Shown: one piece after another, positions 17,868 to 26,800 of the stretch
Position numbering within the stretch: the stretch's first letter is position 1
Layout of the letters: each line of letters opens with the position of its first letter
Source: Chryseobacterium gleum
Lineage (GTDB): Bacteria; Bacteroidota; Bacteroidia; Flavobacteriales; Weeksellaceae
DNA: 64,000 nucleotides
Direction of reading: 5' to 3'
Assembly: GCF_900636535.1 (NCBI RefSeq)
Contig: NZ_LR134289.1
Coordinates: forward strand, 3,861,001-3,925,000
Notes under the pieces: model-generated
What the model saw: only the letters and a program-made list of their open reading frames with translations
Database searches by the model: none
Told to the model about the DNA's origin: nothing
Translations under genes and position numbers: made by a program

Positions 17868-18137
17868 TGATTGTTATCATGTTTTTCTTTTGCAATATTC
17901 CTGATGAAGAGAATTAAGGCCTGTTTTGAGGCTATAAAATCACTCTTTAATGAGTAAAGAAGTTTTGTAAATCCCCGTACAGTAAGGGTTTGAGACCTTA
18001 TGTAATATTTTTTGAATATAAAAAGTGGAGTTATGTAGAAATAATTCTACTTTTATGTGTGATTAATTCTATTCTGTAATGTGTTTATTTCTATAGGTTT
18101 ACCGATATATAACTGGAATTTTTTGGACTTCATTGTG

Positions 18138-18145
18138 TACCTTTG
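18138..18145 (+). promoter_or_regulatory. -7 promoter box TACCTTTG for the 18157-20545 operon
   Basis: Perfect TAnnTTTG match 11 nt before the ATG at 18157, predicting a leader of only about 8 nt. It also excludes the longer TTG-started frame from 18133. Confidence 0.6.
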
Positions 18146-18156
18146 CAGTCCTTATT

Positions 18157-18978
18157 ATGAAAAAAATTATATATTGCTGCGTGGCTGGACTTCTATCATT
18201 CTATGCCAACGCACAGGTGGGAATCGGTACTGCTAAACCGAAGTCCGTTCTTGATGTGAACGGAAAAACCACCTTAAGAAAAGAACTTAGAGTAGGCGGG
18301 ACTTCAACCCAGGCTGGAGATGCTGGATTGAACGGCCAGGTTTTGGTTTCTCAGGGTGAGGGCTTACCTCCTGTGTGGAAATCTTTGAATGTTTCCTTTA
18401 TGGAAGAGGGACAGTATAAGCTGATTGATTCTTATCTGTCGTCGGATCAAACGGGTATTATATCACTTACCGATGGAGTTGCAGGTGATGGGATCTACAC
18501 CAACAAAGTTGGGGACGATATCACGGATATTACCAAAGGAAACTGGAAGAAAATTAACGGGCTTAGCAATACTTTTACCATCAAAAACGGTAAGAACAGG
18601 CTTACGTATCAGTTCCAGACTGGTATTGAAATGAAGGCTTCCACATCTACTACAGTACAGAGTGTAAGATTTGCCTGTGGTGTTTTCAGAAACGGAGCAC
18701 TGGTAGCTGTACGTCCGGATAGAATAGCTTCCAATAATAACAGCGGAAAAGCAGGGCTTCAGGATTATATCTTTACGCTCAATTATACTGAGCAGAACGT
18801 TCCTGTAGGCGTTCATAATATTGACATTGCATGCAGAAAGATTGATACTTCAAGTGCATCTTCACAATTTGCGATCGGACGTAATGTGCAGTCTTCAAAT
18901 GGTGCTTCCAGTGCGTTTACGCTGGAATCTACAATGAAAATAGATGTTATCGAATACGTGAGCTATAAAAACAACTAA
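18157..18978 (+). CDS. Secreted protein with VGIGTxxPxxxLDVNG start, first of three paralogues
   Basis: The 273-residue product begins with a signal peptide cut after NAQ (MKKIIYCCVAGLLSFYANAQ). Directly after cleavage comes VGIGTAKPKSVLDVNGKTTLRKEL. In Flavobacteria this motif marks the start of surface and fibre-like proteins, including some with an S74-peptidase chaperone end. Here a stalk-like repeat (LRVGGTSTQAGDAGLNG) leads to a beta-rich domain of about 170 residues (FACGVFRNGALVAVRPD, HNIDIACRK). The function is unknown; the two next genes encode the same design, so the three may form a surface complex or variable set. The next start overlaps this stop. Confidence 0.82.
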   Translation: MKKIIYCCVAGLLSFYANAQVGIGTAKPKSVLDVNGKTTLRKELRVGGTSTQAGDAGLNGQVLVSQGEGLPPVWKSLNVSFMEEGQYKLIDSYLSSDQTGIISLTDGVAGDGIYTNKVGDDITDITKGNWKKINGLSNTFTIKNGKNRLTYQFQTGIEMKASTSTTVQSVRFACGVFRNGALVAVRPDRIASNNNSGKAGLQDYIFTLNYTEQNVPVGVHNIDIACRKIDTSSASSQFAIGRNVQSSNGASSAFTLESTMKIDVIEYVSYKNN

Positions 18979-19799
18979 TGATGAAAAAACTATTATCCAC
19001 GCTGCTTCTTACCATGGGACTTTTAATATCAGCTCAGGTAGGAATAAAAACAGAGTCTCCAAAAGCCAAACTTGATGTAAACGGAGATGTGAATTTCAGA
19101 AATAAAATCGGGGTTTTTAATTCTACTGATAACTCCGTTTTCCATGGAAATAATGACCAGTTGCTGGTTTCTCAGGGGGAAGGTTTTCCGCCGGTGTGGA
19201 AATCACTCCGAATTCCTGAATACGAGCCTAATAAATTTTACCTGATTTATAACAATTCTTTCTCGGATGATGTAGGGATTACCTTTACCTCTTCGGAAGA
19301 TTCTTCAGTAAGTATGGCTTCCAGAGGAGGAACATTTACACAAGGAAAACAATATAGTACTCTTACCAACTTCAAAAAAATAAATGGGCTTTCACAAGTA
19401 ATCAGTGTATTCAGTACCCAAAGTAAGGCCTATTTTCAGTTTGAAACTGTTGTACAGGCAGATTTTGGGGGAGCAGGAAGTACAGATAATTCAATAGATT
19501 ATGCTTGTGGAATTTTTGTGGATGACAAACTGGTCAACCTGAGACAGCGAAACCTAAAGGCCATTACTACCTCATATCCTTTCCTTACCCACACCCAGAT
19601 CGGTATTGTAGATAATCTTTCCAAAGGAAACCATACGGTAAGTGTTGCATGTACAAGATTAGGTTCTTATGGAGGTTCAGGAAATACGCTGAGCATAGGC
19701 ACCAATGTATATAGTAATATCAATAAGTTTATTGCCCAGTCTTCTCTTAAAATAGACGTATATGAAGTTCCGGAGGTATTTAACAATATTATAAATTAA
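18978..19799 (+). CDS. Secreted protein, second of three tandem paralogues
   Basis: The 273-residue protein has a signal peptide (KKLLSTLLLTMGLLISAQ) followed by VGIKTESPKAKLDVNGDVNF. The middle carries LLVSQGEGFPPVWKSLRIPEY, almost the same as in the gene before it, and the end keeps DYACGIFVDDKLVNLR and SSLKIDVYEV. The first of two adjacent ATGs overlaps the preceding TAA by one base; the second, at 18981, is equally possible. The overlap implies translational coupling within one operon. Function is unknown. Confidence 0.8.
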   Translation: MMKKLLSTLLLTMGLLISAQVGIKTESPKAKLDVNGDVNFRNKIGVFNSTDNSVFHGNNDQLLVSQGEGFPPVWKSLRIPEYEPNKFYLIYNNSFSDDVGITFTSSEDSSVSMASRGGTFTQGKQYSTLTNFKKINGLSQVISVFSTQSKAYFQFETVVQADFGGAGSTDNSIDYACGIFVDDKLVNLRQRNLKAITTSYPFLTHTQIGIVDNLSKGNHTVSVACTRLGSYGGSGNTLSIGTNVYSNINKFIAQSSLKIDVYEVPEVFNNIIN

Positions 19800-19807
19800 G
19801 AAGGATT

Positions 19808-20545
19808 ATGAAAAAAATATTATTTGTTACATCTCTTTTGTTAGCAGCTGCAACAAATGCCCAGGTGGGTATCAATACTCCTAATCCGACTAATATGCTG
19901 GATGTGAACGGAGATCTTAATGTTGGGAAAGAATTAAGAACAGGAGGTACTGATTTACTGAAAGGTTCTGCTGGTACAGCCGGTGATATATTTCACAATA
20001 ATGCAGATTTAAGTACAAACGACTGGAAAGCTATTAAAATTGCTGATGGACAGGGAAGTATGTCTTTGTTTTCCATCAATACTGTTTCGGATAAAACCGG
20101 AATAAGCTTTTCTGGTGCCAGTGGTTCTACTAATCCTTATAGCAATGGAGATCCTCTGACGGGAGGCTGGACTGTAATCCCTGGGACGGTAGATACATTT
20201 TCTGTTACCAACGGTACAAACAAAGCTACTTTTTCATTTCAGACAACTGTTCAGAAAACAGGAACAAATTCTGCAAGTTTTGCCTGTGGTGTTTTTGTAA
20301 ATGATGCACTTAGAGCGGTGAGAACAGATGTGCTTCTGGGAGACAGCGGGGCTTATAAGATTTTTAACCTTAATGCTACCCTTACCAATCTTACCCCTCA
20401 AAATCAGTATTCTGTTAAAGTAGCCTGTATAAAAAGAGCTATTGCCGGAACAGTGCTTGGGATAGGAAGAGCTGTAGACGCTACTTTCCTCAATAGTGAT
20501 ATGTCACAGTCTGTTTTGACGACATCAATATTGCAGCCTTATTAA
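19808..20545 (+). CDS. Secreted protein, third of three tandem paralogues
   Basis: The 245-residue protein has a signal peptide (MKKILFVTSLLLAAATNAQ) and then VGINTPNPTNMLDVNGDLNVGKELRTGG. The beta domain shares SFACGVFVNDALRAVRTD with its neighbours, but the VSQGEG...PPVWKSL segment is reduced and the C-terminus ends early at LQPY, without the KIDVYE tail of the other two. It closes the three-gene operon, 8 bp after its predecessor and before a strong terminator. Function is unknown. Confidence 0.8.
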   Translation: MKKILFVTSLLLAAATNAQVGINTPNPTNMLDVNGDLNVGKELRTGGTDLLKGSAGTAGDIFHNNADLSTNDWKAIKIADGQGSMSLFSINTVSDKTGISFSGASGSTNPYSNGDPLTGGWTVIPGTVDTFSVTNGTNKATFSFQTTVQKTGTNSASFACGVFVNDALRAVRTDVLLGDSGAYKIFNLNATLTNLTPQNQYSVKVACIKRAIAGTVLGIGRAVDATFLNSDMSQSVLTTSILQPY

Positions 20546-20569
20546 TTTTCATAATGATACAATATTTGG

Positions 20570-20603
20570 AAATCTAAAAACGTTATGTTTTTAGATTTTT
20601 TTT
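20570..20603 (+). terminator. Rho-independent terminator after the three-paralogue operon
   Basis: A perfect 12-bp stem (20570-20581 with 20587-20598) with a 5-nt loop is followed by a T run. Confidence 0.88.
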
Positions 20604-20669
20604 GTTTATTAACTCTGTTTATTGTGAATTTGTTCAGATAAAGTAAAGTGTATTATCGAAAATTGAATT

Positions 20670-20677
20670 ATATTTGG
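20670..20677 (+). promoter_or_regulatory. -7 promoter box TATATTTG for the 20698 lipoprotein gene
   Basis: Perfect TAnnTTTG match 20 nt before the ATG at 20698. It overlaps a TTG at 20674 that would extend the frame, which rules that start out. Confidence 0.6.
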
Positions 20678-20697
20678 ACAAGCTAAAAAAATTCTAT

Positions 20698-21573
20698 ATG
20701 GTAAAAAACTATTTTTTTAAAATGTTTGCTGGTATTGCTTTTCTTGGGATGCTGACAGCATGTAATACTACCTCGGATCCTACAGAATCCATCCCGAATC
20801 CTGATGATGGTCCACCGCCTAAAAAGATTTTGGCAAAGGTCAGCTCCAATAATTTTACTCAGGAAGAATATACTACTACAGCAGTAACCGGAGACTTGCA
20901 GACTGCCGTGTCTAAAGATGAATTTGCTTCGGGAAGTGCTTATTTTACCGGAACAGTAACCTATACGGATAAGAATATTACTAAAATTAAATATGTAAGT
21001 TCTGCGTCATCCAGTCTTGTGTATGAATTCAACATTGTTCCTGATGCTACCGGTAAAAAGATTTACAATGCTACTTCTACAGCAACAGGAGCAACCCCGT
21101 CTGTATCTGTTGTAAGTGACTATGCATTTACTTATAGCGCAACTACTGATAAGCTTACCAAAATTCTTGAGAAGAGAAAAGAAGGAGGAATCAGTGCCTA
21201 TAACAGATTTATTGACTATAGTTTTGTATACAATGGTGATAATGTTATACAGGTGGTTTGTTCCAAAGGTATACTGGATATCAACGGAAACCCGAATATG
21301 AGCACAGCTGTGATTAGTAAGTACAGCTTCCAGAACTATGATGCCCAGAAAAGCCCGTATTCAACACTTCCGTCAGTATATTTTATCACACGAAGCCTGA
21401 TCAATCCGGCCCAGTTCTATAAAATATCTCCGAACAATCCTACTTCAATGTTCATAGAACTGCCGTCACCGGCTACACCTGTAAATACAGCCCAAAGTTA
21501 TTCATATGATAATCAGGGGTATGTAACCGTTGAAAAAAACCAGAATTTAACTTTTACCTATAAAAATTTATAG
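20698..21573 (+). CDS. Lipoprotein of unknown function, first of a related pair
   Basis: The product has 291 residues from the ATG at 20698. The lipoprotein signal ends in MLTAC, followed by a proline- and acid-rich linker (ESIPNPDDGPPPKK). The rest is built of beta hairpins with an alternating pattern (ITKIKYVSSASSSLVYEFNIV, RFIDYSFVYNGDNVIQV) that resembles RHS/YD-like strands found in Bacteroidetes lipoproteins. It is a distant paralogue of the next gene: both contain ISPNNP/LSPNNP near the end and close on a YxYDxQxY strand. Function is unknown. Each of the two has its own identical -7 box. Confidence 0.78.
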   Translation: MVKNYFFKMFAGIAFLGMLTACNTTSDPTESIPNPDDGPPPKKILAKVSSNNFTQEEYTTTAVTGDLQTAVSKDEFASGSAYFTGTVTYTDKNITKIKYVSSASSSLVYEFNIVPDATGKKIYNATSTATGATPSVSVVSDYAFTYSATTDKLTKILEKRKEGGISAYNRFIDYSFVYNGDNVIQVVCSKGILDINGNPNMSTAVISKYSFQNYDAQKSPYSTLPSVYFITRSLINPAQFYKISPNNPTSMFIELPSPATPVNTAQSYSYDNQGYVTVEKNQNLTFTYKNL

Positions 21574-21638
21574 GAGAAATATAGTTATTAATCTTACCAT
21601 AATATAAATAATAATACAATTTTTAGGCAAAAAAAAAT

Positions 21639-21646
21639 TATATTTG
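21639..21646 (+). promoter_or_regulatory. -7 promoter box TATATTTG for the 21673 lipoprotein gene
   Basis: Perfect TAnnTTTG match 26 nt before the ATG at 21673, identical to the box at 20670 in front of the related lipoprotein gene. Confidence 0.6.
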
Positions 21647-21672
21647 TCAAAAAAATAATCAATTACAAGGAA

Positions 21673-22614
21673 ATGAAACAAATTTTCTATTTTATTTTAC
21701 TGATCGCAGGGTTTTCCTCAATTCATTCCTGCAAGGACATGTTGGATGAGGATGGAAATCCATTGTTGGATCTTAACGATACAGGAGGATTAAGCGGTCC
21801 CAGAGCATTATACAGAGAAATTACAGATAAAGATACTATCGCAGAATATCGTTACAGCGGACTTCTTGTGACCAAAGTAATCACAGACAGTGCTTCTGTT
21901 ACTGATATTATGTACAGTGGTGATAAAATCAGCCAGATTAACTTCAATGGTTTTCTTGATCTTGACGGAAACGGGAAGCTGGATAAAGACAGTGTATCAT
22001 ACACTCAATTATTCACTTATGCCAATAATAACAAGCTGCAGAAGATTTCTGAAAACCGTTCTATCTTCAGAAGACCCCCACCTGTTCCGCCTGCAACAAC
22101 TCCAGGGCCACAGACTTTGCTGAGAAAAGAGAAAACATCTTATGAAACATACTACAGCACTTCTACTGGGAAATTGGATTCAATAATTATGAGAAATGGA
22201 CCTGATGCCCCTGGAGCGCAGTTTATCTTTACTGATTATTCCAGAACAGCTTATACTTATGTGGGAGATAACGTATCTAAAGTAATAAGATATTATGGTA
22301 AAATAATTGGTACTTCTGGAAATAATTTTGGAGCTGCTACAGGAAAATATAGCTACGAATATTATGCCTATGATGAACAGGTGAGCCCATTCACATTATT
22401 ACCACATGTCTATAAGATTTCAAGATTATTATCTACAGAAATCAATGACAAAGAAAGTCTTATCTTATCTCCAAACAATCCTAAGAGATGGTCGGTGACA
22501 GATCTTACGCCACCAATTCCGACTCCGATTGTTAAGAGTACAAATTACGTTTACGATCCTCAGACTTATATGACAAAAGGATATGGCGTTAATTACATCT
22601 ACAAACCACAATAA
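21673..22614 (+). CDS. Lipoprotein of unknown function, second of a related pair
   Basis: The 313-residue protein has the lipobox IHSC at residue 20, then KDMLDEDGNP, an acidic stretch of the sort found in surface-exposed Bacteroidetes lipoproteins. Beta-hairpin repeats follow (SVTDIMYSGDKISQINFNGF, TAYTYVGDNVSKVIRYYG), with one proline-rich insertion (FRRPPPVPPATTPGP). FLDLDGNGKLDKD resembles a Ca-binding DxDGNGxxD loop. It matches the preceding gene in layout and end motif. Function is unknown. Confidence 0.78.
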   Translation: MKQIFYFILLIAGFSSIHSCKDMLDEDGNPLLDLNDTGGLSGPRALYREITDKDTIAEYRYSGLLVTKVITDSASVTDIMYSGDKISQINFNGFLDLDGNGKLDKDSVSYTQLFTYANNNKLQKISENRSIFRRPPPVPPATTPGPQTLLRKEKTSYETYYSTSTGKLDSIIMRNGPDAPGAQFIFTDYSRTAYTYVGDNVSKVIRYYGKIIGTSGNNFGAATGKYSYEYYAYDEQVSPFTLLPHVYKISRLLSTEINDKESLILSPNNPKRWSVTDLTPPIPTPIVKSTNYVYDPQTYMTKGYGVNYIYKPQ

Positions 22615-22635
22615 AGAATTTTTTTAACAATATTC

Positions 22636-22665
22636 AAACTCAATCTTACTAGGATTGAGTTTTTT
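22636..22665 (+). terminator. Rho-independent terminator after the 21673 lipoprotein gene
   Basis: A 10-bp stem (AAACTCAATC with its complement) and 7-nt loop, followed by a T run, between the lipoprotein gene and pth. Confidence 0.85.
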
Positions 22666-22678
22666 ATTTTTTATCCCT

Positions 22679-22686
22679 TAATTTTG
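22679..22686 (+). promoter_or_regulatory. -7 promoter box TAATTTTG for pth
   Basis: Perfect TAnnTTTG match 13 nt before the pth ATG; the predicted leader is about 9-10 nt. Confidence 0.55.
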
Positions 22687-22699
22687 CAAAAAATTTCTG

Positions 22700-23263
22700 A
22701 TGAAATATTTAATCGTAGGGCTTGGGAACAAAGGCTCAGAATATGAAAATACACGACATAATATAGGCTTTAAAGTAGCCGATAAAATAGCAGAAACCCT
22801 TGAAGTATCATTCAATACATCGAATTTCGGATGTCTGGCAGAAGGAAAACATAAAGGAAGAAAAGTTTTTGTCCTTAAACCTGATACTTATATGAATCTT
22901 TCGGGAAATGCTGTGAAGTACTGGATGCAGAAAGAAAACATTCCTTTGGAGAATGTGCTCATTGTTACCGATGACCTTGCCCTTCCTTTCGGAACTTTAA
23001 GATTGAAAGGAAAAGGATCTGATGCGGGTCATAACGGACTTAAAAATATCAATGAAGTATTGCAGACTCAAAACTACGCCAGGCTTCGCTTCGGGATCTC
23101 TGCAGACTTTGCTGCCGGTCGACAGGTAGATTATGTATTAGGAACCTGGAATGAAGAAGAAGCTGAAAAGCTTACCGAAAGAATTGAAACCTTTTCCAAA
23201 GCCGCTCTTTCTTTCGTTTTTGCCGGATTGAATAATACGATGTCTGCTTTTAACGGAAAATAA
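22700..23263 (+). CDS. pth: Peptidyl-tRNA hydrolase
   Basis: The 187-residue enzyme frees tRNA from peptidyl-tRNAs that drop off ribosomes. N10 (VGLGNKG), the catalytic H20 (NTRHNIGF), the TYMNLSG substrate loop and the DDLALPFG aspartate are all present, as is [13 protein letters not shown]. The length is usual. It has its own promoter and is followed by a hairpin at 23316. It converges on the toxin-immunity operon, to which it appears unrelated. Confidence 0.96.
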   Translation: MKYLIVGLGNKGSEYENTRHNIGFKVADKIAETLEVSFNTSNFGCLAEGKHKGRKVFVLKPDTYMNLSGNAVKYWMQKENIPLENVLIVTDDLALPFGTLRLKGKGSDAGHNGLKNINEVLQTQNYARLRFGISADFAAGRQVDYVLGTWNEEEAEKLTERIETFSKAALSFVFAGLNNTMSAFNGK

Positions 23264-23315
23264 TTCAGAATTAGAATCAAGAGGAGCTAAATATAATAAT
23301 ATTTTATTTAAAAGA

Positions 23316-23343
23316 ATGACTACCTCAAAAAAGAGGTAGTCAT
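23316..23343 (+). terminator. Terminator-like hairpin after pth
   Basis: An 11-bp perfect stem (ATGACTACCTC with its complement) around an A6 loop. The T tract after it is poor, so the strength is uncertain. The remainder to 23517 is AT-rich without a recognisable gene. Confidence 0.65.
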
Positions 23344-23517
23344 CTTTGATCATTTTAAGAGTGATTTATTAGCCAAATCTATACTGGATTTCCTAAAATC
23401 TTAGGTAAAATCTTCTGATTTAGAAATATCAATTTTTTCCACTTTGCTAAAATGTTTGACTCTTCAAATCATTTATAATATTATTTTGCTAAACTTGTGA
23501 ATTTTTTATAAGTTTTT

Positions 23518-23862
23518 TCATATATAATTGAGATCGGGTTTTCCAAAAGGTTCCCCCATTATTTGAAGAGTATTTTTTGCCATTTCTCTTACTTTATTCC
23601 ACTCTGAATTTGAAAAATCATCCAAATCAACATTTCTTAAACACCATTGTATTTTAATATTCAAACGTAAAATCGATGCTATTGAAGCGTTGGAAAATTT
23701 ATTATTTTCGATAAGAGAAGGTAATAATAAAAAGACATTTTCAAAACTTGATGTAACATCATCTGGAACATCTGCAAAATCGGGTAAATATTTCTCCTGT
23801 TCCTCTAACGAAGATGCTAATAATTTTAAACTTTCTACTATTTTTTTATATTGATTTTTCAT
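23518..23862 (-). CDS. Probable immunity protein of the RHS toxin
   Basis: The 114-residue protein has no signal peptide and is acidic and helical (SLKLLASSLEEQEKYLPDFADVPDDV, then FLLLPSLIENNKF). It starts 2 bp after the toxin stop on the same strand. In polymorphic toxin systems the small gene directly after the toxin encodes the cognate immunity protein that binds the toxin domain in the cytoplasm; position, size and charge fit that. I cannot name the immunity family. The Trp-containing tail (IQWCLRNVDLDDFSNSEW) may be part of the binding face, which is a guess. Confidence 0.75.
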   Translation of the reverse strand: MKNQYKKIVESLKLLASSLEEQEKYLPDFADVPDDVTSSFENVFLLLPSLIENNKFSNASIASILRLNIKIQWCLRNVDLDDFSNSEWNKVREMAKNTLQIMGEPFGKPDLNYI

Positions 23863-23864
23863 AT

Positions 23865-26800
23865 TTATGGATTTAAGGGTATTCTAAAAGTTCCATTTCC
23901 TGATGATACTTTCCAATATGGCATACCATTGAAATGTCTTGGGGTACCTGGATGATATTGTATCATTCTTCCTGTAAAATCATTACCTGTCTGATTCATT
24001 TCACGAAGTACCCAACCATTTGCTCGAGTACTTCGTCTCATAACATCATTAACCCAATTCTTTGAATTACCTAAAATGCTACGTACATATCCATAGGATT
24101 TTCCATCTAAAAGATTAGGGTTAGCCATAACATCATCAACACTTTCTAAAACTGTGCCAACTTTGCGTAATGAAGTGGTTGTCTTTGATGCTCCTTCATT
24201 ACTAGCATAATTTCCTTTGAATATTTTTTGTGGCCCTTCCTCATAAACTTTTACTGGTTGTTCGTTCACAATCTTTGTCGCTACATATTGATCAGTACTG
24301 ACACCAATATCCCCAATTTCTATAGGGGTAGTTTTCACAGGAGTTGCTCCAACAGTGGTAGTTTTTGGTGTATTGTTTAGAGTCCATTGAGTTCTTCCTA
24401 CTTCAATTGGAGCACCTTTTAAGATTGTTCCTTGTGGAGCTCCTATTTGAGCTGCCTTTGCATTTTGGAGAATTTGGCCAATACCTCCAGTGATTGCACC
24501 TGCAGCTCCTCCTATAGCAGCACCGGATAAGCCGCCCATTACCGTTCCCTCTATCACATCTTCTCCAAACATTACGGCAGTGGCAAATCCGTTAATAGCT
24601 CCTGCAACGGCTCCTCCTGAAGCTCCTGCAATAGCTCCTCCCAGAAGACCGCCCTGGATTCCATAGGCGCCTGCGGCAGCAAGGGATGCTGAACCAACAG
24701 CTGCTCCAACACCTCCGGTGAATGCCCCTACAGCAGCTCCCATCGCAATTTTTCCCCAGGTCGCTCCCCAGTTCCATTTTACTGGATTCCATGAACCATT
24801 CGCTTTTACTCCTGTTAAATAGCCACCTACAATTGCTCCTACAACAATCCATGCAAATTCTCCATTTGGATCATTGTAGATTAGTGGATTATTCATCACA
24901 TACCCATACCTGTTATAGATCTGAGTATTGAATGGGTCCTGGATATTTTCATCCGCATTCAGGAACCTTCTGAGAAGCGGATCATAGAGCCTTCCATTCA
25001 TGTGGATGATGCCTACTTCCATAAAATGCTCGTGACCGGTATAGCCTCTGTCTATCAGAAGTGGTGTTCCCCACGCCTCTAAAGTTTCTTCAATATTGGC
25101 TTTACCAACAGCTATTATACTGGTCCCAATCTGTAAGTGGGTAAAGTTTCCCCACGCATCATAATGCCTTTGTTCCTGTACATAGCCTTCCTCATCACTG
25201 ATGGCTAATATACTTCCGAGATAATCCTTATGTAGGAATTTAAATGATCCTGTGATCTCATCAAAGTTTTTCAAAAATACAATATTGCTTTCATATGGGC
25301 TTCCCTCAATATAAATGATGCGTTTTTCTTCTCCGGTAAGATTATTTTTTACCACTTCAAAGCTTCCTTCCTCACTATACAACCGGGTAAATTTCCCACT
25401 GTCATCTGCATTAAAGTTTCCTCCATAGGTAACTCTTTGTCTCATCCCGGTTAATCCGTACTCAAATGCAACATCGCCTCTTTCCCCATTAATGAATACT
25501 GGGTCATTATTCTCATTATAAAGTACAGTTTGCACTAAATCCTGATCATAATTTTGTATCCCTTCATTGTTCAGAGTCATACCAGTAGCTTGGTAAATCT
25601 TGTCTGCATTTTCATATTTAATAGTCCCCACCTGATCATTTACCAAGATTCTGCCTTTTACATCATAGATATTTCTGTTTGTTGAAGGCATATTTCCTGT
25701 TATCGGATCTATCCAATTTACTAGGCGGTTGTTATCATCATAATAAAAGTATTCCGTAGTAAGGCTACCTGATTTTCTATTCTTAAGCTCATTTTTAATT
25801 GCATCAAAAGAATAAGAGATTTTAAGGATATCTGGCTTAACTGTGGAAGAATGATTAACATTGATCAAAAATCCGTTAGAATCATAAGCATTCACTATCT
25901 CTGCTGCACCCAGCTTAGCTTTTACTAGCAGTCCTTTTGCATTGGTTTCTTTAAGTTCCCATAAAACTTTTCCTGATGTCTTTTCCTTAACCTGGTAGAG
26001 CTCACCATTCCAGGCATTGTACAGATTTTCAATAGAAACATTAGTTGTTCCGGTAGATGTTTGTATTGCCTTTTCATAGGAACTTACTCTTCCCTTGCTG
26101 TCATAGACAACATTCTTGTGTGAAAAGTAGGCTTCAGGAGTTTCCTGGAAAGAAGCAATTGTCCGTCCTTGCGGATCATAATTTATGGTATACGAATATT
26201 TTTTTCCATTGGAGGTTCCTTCTTTTACAGTAAGTCTTCCCTTATTGTTATAGGAGAAATTTATCGCTTTATCAGTTTCGCTTCCAGTGGTAGACTTTTC
26301 ATTCTGTAGGATAAGCTGCCCAAGACTGTTGTATTGAAACCTTTTTTCACCTTTTGGGCTTATTACTCTTGACAAAGCCCCCATATAACCAAGATATTGG
26401 TATTCATATACACCGGTTGAAGGATCTTCTACCCGTATTTTATTGCCCCAGTCATCGTATAGGGTAGTCACAATATGCTCCGCATATTTTGCTTGGATTT
26501 GCTGACCTACTGCATTATAAGAAAATTGTACTGTTCCGCCTTTATCGGTGGATGATAGTACATTTCCTAAAGCATCAAGTGTCCGGGAAGTTGTCCTGCC
26601 GTAATCCAACGGACTGGTTTCTTTCACTGTTGTGGTAAGCCCAGATATAATGGTCTCTGTCTGCTTGCCGGTAAATGCTGTAGCTTTAACCTTAGCAGGA
26701 AATACCGTATCATCATATACAAAAGTGTTCCACTGAGTGGCTCCCTGGCCGTCAAAATAAGGTTCAGATTCCTTGATCATTCTCCCAAGTACGTCATACT

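Noticed and set aside
23344..23517. Remnant of a further toxin or immunity cassette after the immunity gene
   Set aside because: Only very short open stretches (about 18 codons) with no start; not distinguishable from AT-rich intergenic DNA.
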